The notes under the pieces were generated by a model. It did no database searches, was not told the origin of the DNA, and saw only the letters and a list, made by a program, of their open reading frames with translations. A stretch of DNA of 64,000 nucleotides, taken from positions 7,112,359 through 7,176,358 of the forward strand of contig CM055823.1 in the NCBI GenBank assembly GCA_029582265.1, read 5' to 3'. This document shows, in pieces, positions 13,396 through 23,586 of this stretch; position 1 is the stretch's first letter; every line of letters starts with the position of its first letter. A program made the translations under genes and the position numbers. Origin of the DNA: Zoroaster sp. YZ-2022 (lineage: Eukaryota; Echinodermata; Asteroidea; Forcipulatida; Zoroasteridae).

Positions 13396-14830
13396 GAGGC
13401 TTGGGCGGTTCCAGCGGTACCGGTTCTACCCGATTTCAATTAAGAATCGGGCCGCGGTTCCACTCTTTAAAGAAACGGTACTCGCAAGAGTCAGTTCGAA
13501 CCGAGTCCTTCAAATACCGGTTTCCAGAGCCGAGTCCCAGTCGGAGCCGGCTCCAGCAAAAAACCTGACTCTGAGGACCGACCGGATCCAATTTAAACAC
13601 GCAGTTTTGAGGCCATCTCTGGAGCCTGGGGCGGCTCCCTTCAAAATACCTGATTTTCTTTGAGTGACCGACAAAATGTAACATCTAGACTTCACAAACT
13701 TGTGAAGGCGCCCACACGCATAACTTCAAGCAAACCGCAATGTCTGTGGATTCGTAGTATCATTGTTTGAGTTGTTTTATAAAGTGGCCCCATAACATGG
13801 ATACTTTGGTTATAATGGATGTTCTTACAAATGTTGACAGCACGTGTCTTGAAGTGGAGGATCAAGGGGGCCCGTAATATGGATAAACCAGGACGAAGTT
13901 AACAGTCATGTTGCTTGTGTTCTTTGTGTACTTTCAATACAGCAAAACGACATGGACGGTGAAATGGGTGCCTTGTAGGGGTAGCAATTGCTTAATTGCT
14001 CCAACCCCCGTTTATAAATTGGCCCCATAACATGGATACTTTGGTTATAATGGAGATGTTCTTACAAATGTTGACAGCACGTGTCTTGAGAAGTGGAGTG
14101 ATCAAGGGGGCCCCGTAATATGGATAAACTTGTGACGAAGTTAACAGTCATGTTGCTTGTGTTCTTTGTGTACTTTCAATACAGCAAAACGACATGGACG
14201 GTAGTACGGTACCTTGTAGGGGGTGGTGCAATTGCTTAATTGCTCCAACCCCTGTTTATAAATTGGCCCCATAACATGGATACTTTGGTTATGGAAATGT
14301 TGTTAAAAATGTTAACAGCACGTGTCTTGTGAAGTGGAATGATCAAGGTAGCCCCGTAATATGGATAATCTTGTGACGAACTTAGGCATGTTGCTAGTGT
14401 TCTTAATGTAATTTCAATAGGCATGGAGGGTAGTACGGTACTTGTGCATAGGGGTATAATTGCTTAATTGCTCCAACCCCTGAAGCATGTGCATGCAAAG
14501 CCATGGCATGTACTCGCATGGCTTGTAACGTTGTTTCATAACGTAGGATAATGGAAACAAATCTGTAACTTAGCTTAACGTTTCCAAAAGGTTCTTCAAG
14601 TTTCTGAAACATATTTTAAATTAAACATCATCACTGCATTTGCGGTTGAAAATTGAAACTTGTTCGCTTCGTTAGGGACACAACGGTTTGAATAGACCGT
14701 AGGGCCTATGTTTTATTATTTTCTGTAATCCTTATTTTTGTTGTTGAATCTCTTGAACTGATTCCGACTCGGAACCGAGTCTTTTTTGAGAACCAACCGG
14801 TTCCAAAATTGTGGAACCGCCCAAGTTTAG
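13396..14830. mobile_element. Non-autonomous hAT-type element with 8-bp TSD
   Basis: The 8-bp direct repeat TCTCATCT occurs at 13388-13395 and 14831-14838. Just inside, the ends contain CTTGGGCGGTTCC (left) and GGAACCGCCCAAG (right), so the termini are inverted, with a few unmatched outer bases. Both subterminal regions are rich in GGTTCC/GAACC and ACCGG words. An 8-bp duplication and short terminal inverted repeats are characteristic of hAT transposons. No transposase ORF remains. Confidence 0.7.
13791..14490. repeat. Three tandem copies of a ~240-bp unit inside the hAT element
   Basis: CATAACATGGATACTTTGG starts at 13791, 14026 and 14270, giving periods of about 235 and 244 bp. Each unit continues through GACAGCACGTGTCTTG, GTAATATGGATAA and TTGCTTAATTGCTCCAACCC. 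The copies differ by small indels. Confidence 0.8.
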
Positions 14831-14994
14831 TCTCATCTAGCCACCTGTCCTGTACTCGGGTCCTGCATAAAATAAGTTTGGACGAGTTAGTACTACTTGG
14901 ACCATCCTTTGCATTTATCCACATACAAATTGGGTCAAACGCAGTTAATGCATTGTAAGTTTATTTGAATATATCGTAACTTTCTTAATATTAA

Positions 14995-15188
14995 CCTCCC
15001 TTACAAATTGATATAGAGGTCAAAATCAGTCAACTACCTGTTTTGACTGTTGACCCAAATATTACACACAAGGGGGAAATTTTTGACTGGTTTTACTGTC
15101 ATTTTGACCACCCTCAACAATACCAGACAGTGCTTTTCTGGTCAAAAACACTTGACTCCCTATTTTGATCCTTGTAGTCGTAGGAGGG
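14995..15188. mobile_element. TTAA-type MITE, GTCAAAA-word family (degenerate copy)
   Basis: TTAA at 14991-14994 leads into CCTCCCTTAC and the right end is GTAGGAGGGCTAA, with one change from TTAA. The interior repeats GTCAAAA/TTTTGAC words and closely parallels the copies at 24411 and 28389. Confidence 0.6.
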
Positions 15189-15599
15189 CTAAATGAAGAA
15201 CTCGCGACACCAGTGCCCAATATTATCAATATATCCAAAACTCGTGTTCATTTTCATCAAACACTTAATCTCTAGTTTATAATTTCTTTTTACCAAATTC
15301 CTAGAATTTTGATAAAATATAGACATCAATTGACATGATAGCTTCTGTCAAAAGCCCACAATGGCAATTTAATTTTTTCCCCAGTTTTTTGAGATTGTAA
15401 GGTGGTTCTACAGTCATTAAGTTTAATTAAAGTTTAATTGTGTTTATAAAATAGTCGTTGAGGTCTTAGCAACCTAAAAATGTGTAAAAAGAAATAAAAT
15501 CTGGCACATACACAAATTACCCTTTTAGCGACTTTTGGTTTCACCATGGCAACATCAGACATAACAGTCTTGCCATTGTAACCCTCCGATGAGGGAGAT

Positions 15600-15985
15600 A
15601 GCCACTACTTTATCAAAACGCGGCACCCCTCCACTTTTCAGTGGCACCCCTATCCCCTAGGGTATTAATTATATTAAAATTGTTATCTCTGCATTCCCCA
15701 TTGATTTTTTTTACATCCAAATGACTTCCACACATACATGTACCCTGCTATTGTCTAGAATTATTTTCAACCCCAGATGACAAGACGTTGGCATATCCCC
15801 TCTTTTCAGTGGCACCCTAATTTACCTACTGTAAAAAACAGTAGGGCTCACTTTCGCCGCAGGTTGTAATTATATTTAAAAAAAATTCTCTGCATTCCCC
15901 ATTGACGTTTACATCCAAAATGACTTCCACATGCCCCCGTTATTGTCTAGTATTATTGTCAACCCCAGATGACACAACGGCTGTA
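15600..15985. repeat. Tandem duplication of a ~190-bp segment
   Basis: CTTTTCAGTGGCACCC, CTCTGCATTCCCCATTGA, CATCCAAATGACTTCCAC and CAACCCCAGATGACA each occur twice, in the same order, near 15635-15785 and 15800-15975. It is non-coding. Confidence 0.7.
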
Positions 15986-15997
15986 AAGTGTATCTCT

Positions 15998-18111
15998 CAG
16001 TGTTGGAGCAAAGGCTTGATCCTCAAGCGCCAAGGCCAAGAGCCTCTAGTATAAAATTAATAATAATATAAAACATGTCACATCATAACGGAATCGCTTA
16101 TAGTAAGAAAAAAAACTCACGCATAAATTTAAGACTGAGTAGAAGTTCAGGTTCGTGGATACCATTTAAATATAACAAAAAGAATGGTTTGCTTCCATAC
16201 TGATGCACATTATTCTAAACCGAGTATAACAAAAGCTGGGGATCTAAGAACGGTTTTTTTTAACTGATGTTACCTCGTTATTATGTAACATGGAAGTAAT
16301 TTTATTTTCTGGGCCATCATGGTTTTAGAAATATTAGCATTACCTAAAACAGACCAGGTATTATATCACCCAGAATTTGTCAAAAATCATGGACCAAAAC
16401 CACTGAATGGCTTTTGAGGATTACTTCCAGCACCTGTATCAAAAGTTCAGAAAATCCAAAAATATGGAGACATGCTGGGGGGGGGAATTTAAAACGGACA
16501 AGGTCACAAGACCCGGGCAACTACCGTCAATAAGCCTACTGTGCATAATCTACAAAGTGATGGAGAGACTAATATGTACAATCGTATCCAACCCATTGTG
16601 GATCCTCAACTCCCCACCTGAGCAGGCCGCCTTTCCCAGACAGGACGCTGTACAACAGACCAATAACACTCCTCACAGAAGACAACTTCAAAAGGTATCA
16701 AGAACGGTGCTGTACTGGTCGATCTATCAGCGGCATATGACACGGTATGGCATAAAGGTCTTGCCCTAAAACTACACAAAATCATACCTGATAATACCTT
16801 AGTAAACTTTCTCATGACAATGATCACCTGCAGAAGCTTTTACAATGACGGTTGGCGAAGAAACCAGTGAAAAATGCTTCCTGAAAAACGGGATCCCGCA
16901 GGGCTCAGTGCTACTTCCGATTTAATTCAACATTTACACTGCTGACCTACCAACCACTGTCTCAAAGAATATATCTACGCAGATGACCAAAGCACTCCTA
17001 ACCTCTGCCAAAACTTAACAAGCTTGAAAAACAATGGCAGCCCGATATGGAATCCCGGCCGTTACTTCAAAAACTGGAGACGACTAAACATCACCAAACT
17101 GTTTAGCAACCAGACTGGGCTAACTACAAAATCAAAGTCGTTTGCAATGGCACAAACCCATCCCGAAGGATGATTTCCCCAAGTATCTTGGTGTGCGCAA
17201 GTGAGCGCCGCACCAATACCTTGCCTTGGCGGCGTGCTGCTGGGTTGTGACTCCCATCTGCTTCATCAAACAAACGCCAAAAACCCACCACAACTCGACT
17301 GTCAAAACGAAAGGAAAACTGGGCACCAAACCGCGGGCGTGAATATGGCAAGAATCAGAATCCCGGGATATTTAACTACATTTTGCCACTGTTGGGTCAA
17401 ACTTAACGGACCAAGAACTGGCCGATTTGGGACATAACATGCTCACATGGGACTAAGTGACAATAAAATGTACCTGTGGTCAAGATGACCAGACTGTACA
17501 TCACATCGTTCATGACTGTATTATTTACAGATGTGATGGAAATTTAACTGAACTCGACCAGTCTGTATTAAACTGGATCCATAACCCAACCTTGTCATGT
17601 TAACTTTGGCGAACCATACGATAAATAAAATAAATAAAGGTCCAGCAGCACGAATCGAGATGATGTTCTATCTACCCCATATAACTGTATGCAAGTTAAG
17701 TATAATTATATCTCCCCTGGCCCCACAAGTACAAGTATACAAAAAATTATTATAGCTTTGTTTTGGGGGAAGCAGCAAAATGTACTATCATGGTAGCAAA
17801 ATGTGATACTGTAAAAGTGAAAGTGTGTCAACACACAAATCTAGGGCGTTTTCCCTCCTCCATGGTAAAACATGACTAAATTAGATACTGCAGACTTTGC
17901 AGACGGCTGACTCCAAGTTGTATGTTTGTAGAAAAGCAAAATTTCAAACAAATTTACCTGAAAAATTCAAAAATCGATGGGCCTTGAAGAGCAATTAAGG
18001 CCCTAAAGTTGCAAGGCTTTGACCCTCAAGGCCAAGTCTTTTGCCGCTAAGGCCAAGGCCCTAAAATCAAGCCTTAAGGCCAAGGCTCAGCATCAAGGCA
18101 CTACATCACTG
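15998..18111. mobile_element. hAT-type element with perfect 8-bp TSD, hosting a LINE remnant
   Basis: The direct repeat GTATCTCT flanks the element at 15990-15997 and 18112-18119. The ends are CAGTGTTGGAGC...CCTCAAG on the left and CATCAAGGCACTACATCACTG on the right, that is, CAGTG inverted termini with AAGGC-rich subterminal repeats (AAGGCCAAGG words at 16025-16045 and 17980-18090). This is a classic hAT layout. About 1.2 kb of its interior is a degenerate reverse transcriptase, so a LINE probably inserted into the transposon. Confidence 0.7.
16407..17638 (+). pseudogene. Degenerate non-LTR retrotransposon reverse transcriptase
   Basis: Plus-strand fragments follow reverse-transcriptase order. 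First comes LPSISLLCIIYKVMERLI with PPEQAAF (about 16519-16630). Next is LVDLSAAYDTVWHKGL (palm block A, near 16711-16760), then NGIPQGSVL (block B, near 16885-16915), and IYADD (catalytic YADD box, near 16974-16990). A C-terminal CTCGQDDQTVHHIVHDC near 17470-17520 matches the Cys/His motif often found at the end of Jockey/CR1-like ORF2 proteins. The 3' end is an ATAAATAAAATAAATAAA-type tail near 17620-17638. Frameshifts and stops (for example after WRRNQ near 16870) and loss of the endonuclease make it dead. Confidence 0.8.
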
Positions 18112-18820
18112 GTATCTCTCTCCTGTATAACCTTGCAAACAGTAAACAGCCGTATACTTTATCTCTCCATCTTGTAACACAACCCAGACACTCTGTCTGG
18201 GATTATGCCTGGCACTGGCTGTCCAAGACATCAAACAACACAGCCAGATGCTGAACAGATGGTTCCACTTATCTAAAGGTTAGATCTGGGTAGGTCTTTA
18301 TGTTTACACAATGAATGGTAGATTTTGTGCACAAACATATGGCAGCAATTTCTTTTCCAGCCCAGAAAAAAAAAACTACACAGCTCTGGGAACTGACACC
18401 CCTTCTAAGATATGTGGAATGGTCCACCTTAGGATATCAATGACTCCCAGGCATCTGTGGCTTTTTATTCTGGGAAAAACAATGAAATAAATAACTTCTG
18501 CCACTCGCGAGTGGCACGCTATCTCACCGGAGGGTATTAAATTAAATGTAATACATATTCTAATGTTTGTATTTTGTATGAAGAAGAATAAATCACTTGG
18601 CCAGCATGTTTAATAAAACCTTCGATATGCCTGGAGAATAAATACATTCATTCCAACGAGAAGGATTGACAGATCTACTGTTAATTTATGCCGAGTTCAT
18701 AAACCATCAAAAGGATTCTTGCTGGAAACCGCCGTACCAAAATTTTTGAGGAAAATAATGTGATAACGCTGAAGATACATGTATCTGTAGACAGAACTTT
18801 TGTAGAAAAACAGTTTAAAA
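18112..18820. other. No gene recognised
   Basis: Spacer between the hAT element and the first 143-bp-unit element. Short ORFs only, with no motif seen. Confidence 0.45.
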
Positions 18821-19694
18821 CTAGAGATTCAGAGTTTGTCTTGACACAAACTCTACATGTACATGTAGGTGTTCGGGAGGAAGTAGATTGTTTAAAATAT
18901 TAAACTTTGACTTCCGGTGTGGACAGGAACTAAAGGTCAAATTGGGGTCACCTTTGTGTGAAATTATTTTGACAATTAACGATCTGTACAATGGTGCAAA
19001 GATTGAAGTTACTCTTGTGGATAATTTTTTGTAATAGTAAACTTTGACTTCCGGTTTGAACAGGAAGTAATGGTCAAATGGGGTCACTCTTTTGTAAATA
19101 TTTTTGACAATTAACGATCAGTACAATGGTGCAAAAATGTAATTTACCTCTTGTCGTTGCTGAGATATGTTTTTTAATATTAAACTTTGACTTCCGGTTT
19201 GGACAGGACGAAGGTCAAAGTGGGGTCATGTTTGTAAACATTTTTGACAATTAACAATCTGTACAATAGTGCAAAAATGTGAATTTACCTCTTGTGGTTG
19301 CTGAGATATGATTATTAAAATATTAAACTTTGACTTCCGGTTTGGACAGGAAGTAAGGTCAAATTAGTCACCTTTGTAAATATTTTTCCTCAATTAACAA
19401 TCTATACAATGGTACAAAAATTGTGAATTTACCTTTTGTGGTTGTTGAGATATGATTTTTTTAAATATTAAACTTTGATTTATTGTAATTCGATATCTGA
19501 TGACCTAATCATGACGTCACAAATTATGTTTCATCTACGTGTTATGTTCTAAGTATATGCCAAGTTTCAAGTTCATATGAAGTGTGCAAGTATGTGTTTT
19601 TTTGTAGACAATCGATCCGGAAAAGGAGAAGAAAAAAAAAAGAAAAAAAACCGAACAAAAACAATAGGTGCTCGCGCTGTAGCTCGAACACCTA
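18821..19694 (+). mobile_element. Element with internal 143-bp units and 3' hairpin (Helentron/HINE-like candidate)
   Basis: The 5' end has a hairpin (AGAGTTTGT...ACAAACTCT) and then AGGTGTTCGGGAGG. Four tandem units follow, starting at CTTCCGG near 18914, 19048, 19191 and 19334 with a period of 143 bp. A unique 3' region, an A-rich tract and a terminal hairpin GGTGCTCG...CGAACACC followed by TAA close the element. The outer AGGTGTTCG and CGAACACCT are mutually inverted. This layout (5' palindrome, core tandem array, 3' hairpin, no obvious target duplication) resembles Helentron-derived HINE or pearl elements of marine invertebrates. The class is inference; the structure is visible. Confidence 0.6.
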
Positions 19695-20092
19695 ATGAAT
19701 ACAGGAATAAACAGTTCTACGAGGACAGCACAGCACAGTTCTTTATAACCGTTTAGCATCATAAATGTAAGTAGTGCTAACTAAGTAATGGCCGGCGCGT
19801 AATCTAGGAACAAACACGGGCGCAATCTGGGGAAAAATGCAGATAGCGGGCAAGGAACATTATTATGGTTTCGGCAAGCGGTTGCCAATCGCGCATCGGA
19901 GATTGGACTTGAAAATGCCCCTGGTGAATTCCAGCCGTAGTGATTGGCTGAAAAATCAGACGTGGCGGGCCATGGCGGGACGTCGCATTTTAAAACATCC
20001 AGGACATTTGAAGCCACAAAAACCACCAAAAATAGGGTCGATTTGTTAACAAGTTTGGCGAAGATACTATGAAGATATAATAATAATAATAA
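19695..20092. other. No gene recognised
   Basis: A CpG-containing spacer between two related elements. Opposing ORFs of about 80 codons occur here with no recognisable domain, so I call nothing. Confidence 0.4.
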
Positions 20093-21893
20093 CTAGAGAT
20101 TCAGAGTTTGTCTCGACACAAACTCAAGGTGTTCGGGAGGATGTAAGGTCAAATTGGGGTCAACTTTGTTTAAATATTTTGTGACAATTAACGATCTGTA
20201 CAATGGAGCAAAAAAATTTAATTTACCTCTTGTGGTTGCTGAGATGATTTTTTGAAATATTAAACTTTGACTTCCGGTTTGGACAGGAAGTAAGGTCAAA
20301 TTGGGGTCATCTTTTTTGTAAATATATTTTTATTGACAATTAGCGATCTGTACAATGGCAGTACAAAAATTGTGAATTTACCTCTCTGTGGTTGTTGAGA
20401 TATGATTTTTTTTTAAATATTAAATGCTTGACTTCCGGTTTGGACAGGAAGTAAGGTCAAATTGGTGTCATCTTTTGTAAATATCTTTTGACAATTAACG
20501 GTCTGTACAATGGTATAAAAATTGTGAATTTACCTGTTTTGGTTGTTGAGATATGATTTTTAAAATATGAAACTTTGACTTCCGGTTTTGGACAGGATAG
20601 TCAGGTCAATTAGGGTCACTCTTTTTGTGTAGATATTTTTTGACAATTAACAGTCTATACAATGGTACAAAAATGTCAATCTTCTACCTCTTGGTGGTTG
20701 TTGAGATATGATTTTTTAATATTAAACTTTGACTTCCGGTTTGGACAGGAAGTAAGGTCAAATTGGGGTCACTCTTTTGTAAAGTATTTATTGACAATTA
20801 ACGATTCAGCATGCAATGGTACAAAATTGTGAATTTACCTCTTGTAGTTGTTGAGATATGATTTTTTTAAATATGTAAACTTTGATCTTCGTTTGGACAG
20901 GAAGTAAGGTCAAATTAGATCACCTTTATGTAAAATATTTTTCGACAATTAAACAATCTATACAATGGATACAAAAAATGTCAATTTCACCTCTTTTGTG
21001 GTTACATGGAGATATGATTTTGTTAAATTGATTAAACTTTGACTCCGGTTTGGACAGGAAGTAAGGTCAGAATTGGGGTCACCTTTGTGTAAATATTTTT
21101 GACAATTAACAATCCTGTACAATGATACAAAAATGTCAATTTACCCTCCTTGGTGGGTTGTGGAGATATGATTTTTTAAACATTAAACTTTGCACTTCCG
21201 GTTTGGACAGGAAGTAAGGTCAAATTAAGTCACCTTTGTGTAAATATTTTTGACAATTAACAATCTATACAATGATACAAAAAATGTAAATTTACACCTC
21301 TTGTGGTTGTGGAGATATGATTTTTTAAACATTAAACTTTGACTTCCGGTTTGGACAGGAAGTAAGGTCAAATTGGGGTCACCTTTAGTATAATATTTTT
21401 GACAATTAAACAATCTGTACAATGGTGCAAAACTGTCAATTTACCTGTTGTTGAGATATGATTTTACGTGCATACATAATTAGTACCCACCAGAGCTGAT
21501 TTACATTCACCAAATTACGTGGCATACATAATTAGCACGACCAGAGCTGATTTACATTCACCAACAGAGGGCGCAATTCTTTTTAGCGTTGAAAAAGCTT
21601 CGTAAGTGGTAGATCTTTTCTTATTTGCAAGCGTAATCAAAACGCTTTAACTAATAAAAGAAATCCATTGACATCGAAATTGATATCTGATGACCTAATA
21701 ATGACGTTACAAATTATGTTTCCATCTACGTGTTATGTTCCACAGAAAGTATGTGCCACGCTTCAAGTTCATATGAAGTTTGCAAGTATGTTTTTTGTAG
21801 ACAATCGATCCGGAAAAGTGAGAAGAAAAGAAAAAAAAAAAAAAGCGAACAAAAACAATAGGTGTTTACACCATACAGTAGCTCGAACACCTA
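20093..21893 (+). mobile_element. Second, longer copy of the 143-bp-unit element
   Basis: It starts with the same CTAGAGATTCAGAGTTTGTC hairpin and AGGTGTTCGGGAGG. It carries about eight core units (CCGGTTTGGACAGGAAGT near 20275, 20435, 20582, 20734, 20890, 21047, 21199 and 21347). It then shares the same 3' region (GATATCTGATGACCTAAT...CAATCGATCCGG), an A-rich tract and a GGTGTTTAC...CGAACACC hairpin. Many units differ by single-base insertions or deletions. Confidence 0.6.
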
Positions 21894-22039
21894 ACTCAGA
21901 TATAAGTTTTGTCTAGCAACAAAAAACAAAGTGTTCAAGTTGAAGTTAAAATAGGTTACGCCATCAATTCAAGTGTTGGAGAAGTCAAATGTTAACGTCT
22001 GTTGAAGTTCTCATGAGAAGTTTATTTGAGATACAATAC

Positions 22040-22902
22040 AATACCTTGAATTTAGAAATTATTTTAATGTTAAACTCTGCAACTTCCGGTTTGGGACAGA
22101 TGGTAAGAGGTCACAATTGGGGTCATGTTTTTGTAAATACTTTTGACAATTAACTATCCTGTACAATGGTTGCAAAAACTTTGTGAATTTCAGCCTCTCT
22201 GTGGTTGTTGAGATATGATTTTTTTAAATATTAAACTTTCATCTCGGTTTGGACAGGAAGTAAGGGTCAGAATTGGGTATAAATATATTTTGACAATTAA
22301 CGATTCTAGTACAATGAATTACAAAATTTTTAATTTACTCTTGTGGTTGTTGAGATATGATTTTTTAATATTAAACTTTGACTTCCAGTTTGGAGACAGG
22401 AAGTAAGGTCAAATTGGGGTCTGTTGCCTTTTTGTAAATATTTTTTGACAATTAACAATCTGTACAATGGCGCGAAAACTGAATTTTCACTCTGTTGTGG
22501 TTGTTGAGAATATGATTTTTTTTTAAATATTAAACTTTGTCTTCCGGTTTTGAGCCAGGAAGTAAGGTCAAATTAAGTCACCTTTGTGTAAATATTTTGA
22601 CACCATGTAACAATCTATACAATGATACAAAATGTCAATGTTATCCATCTTGTGGGTTGTGGAGATGATTTTTAAACTTTGACTTCCGGTTTGGACAGGG
22701 GAAGTAAGGTCAATTATTCAATGGGGTCCCTTTTGTGTAAATATTTTTTGACACTAATAATCTCATGCCAATGATACAAAAAAATTTCGAATTTACCCTC
22801 TTGTGGTTGTGGAGATATGATTTTTTAAACATTAAACTTTTTGGACTCCGGTTTGGACAGGAAGTAGCACAAATTGGGGTCATCTTTGTGTAAATAATTT
22901 TT
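22040..22902 (+). repeat. Third array of the 143-bp unit, cut off by the assembly gap
   Basis: About six units (near 22083, 22245, 22383, 22544, 22684 and 22850) run into the N gap. The units here are unusually rich in one-base indels compared with the first array, which suggests low-quality consensus next to the gap. Confidence 0.7.
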
Positions 22903-23402
22903 NNNNNNNNNNNNNNNNNNNNNNNNNNNNNNNNNNNNNNNNNNNNNNNNNNNNNNNNNNNNNNNNNNNNNNNNNNNNNNNNNNNNNNNNNNNNNNNNNN
23001 NNNNNNNNNNNNNNNNNNNNNNNNNNNNNNNNNNNNNNNNNNNNNNNNNNNNNNNNNNNNNNNNNNNNNNNNNNNNNNNNNNNNNNNNNNNNNNNNNNNN
23101 NNNNNNNNNNNNNNNNNNNNNNNNNNNNNNNNNNNNNNNNNNNNNNNNNNNNNNNNNNNNNNNNNNNNNNNNNNNNNNNNNNNNNNNNNNNNNNNNNNNN
23201 NNNNNNNNNNNNNNNNNNNNNNNNNNNNNNNNNNNNNNNNNNNNNNNNNNNNNNNNNNNNNNNNNNNNNNNNNNNNNNNNNNNNNNNNNNNNNNNNNNNN
23301 NNNNNNNNNNNNNNNNNNNNNNNNNNNNNNNNNNNNNNNNNNNNNNNNNNNNNNNNNNNNNNNNNNNNNNNNNNNNNNNNNNNNNNNNNNNNNNNNNNNN
23401 NN
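22903..23402. other. Assembly gap of exactly 500 N
   Basis: A run of 500 N, a round number typical of a gap of unknown size. It interrupts the tandem array on its left and lies just downstream (3' on the minus strand) of the last visible API5 exon. Confidence 0.99.
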
Positions 23403-23520
23403 TACATGTATGCACACAATAATGAATGAACATTGTAATGACCAGCGAACGGGCTCTTCCAAGTTGGAAGCTATGCCGTCAGAAAAATCCAATGAAATCT
23501 TGCGATTCATGTGTACTTAC

Positions 23521-23586
23521 CGAAAAGAAATGAAGAGCTTCTCGTACACACTGTATTAATCTATCTACACAGTCTGGATCAGTTGG
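23521..23586 (-). CDS. API5: API5 exon 6, last visible
   Basis: 22 codons, PTDPDCVDRLIQCVREALHF plus FS, acceptor TTTCAG, donor GTAAGT in phase 0. The next conserved segment of the protein should follow but is not found in the window. Confidence 0.9.

Noticed and set aside
19781..20049. Opposing ORFs of 82 and 70 codons
   Set aside because: No domain, no splice support, and both strands open in a CpG-containing spacer.
22710..23510. Minus-strand ORFs of 179-266 codons
   Set aside because: They are mostly the run of N and flanking 143-bp repeats.
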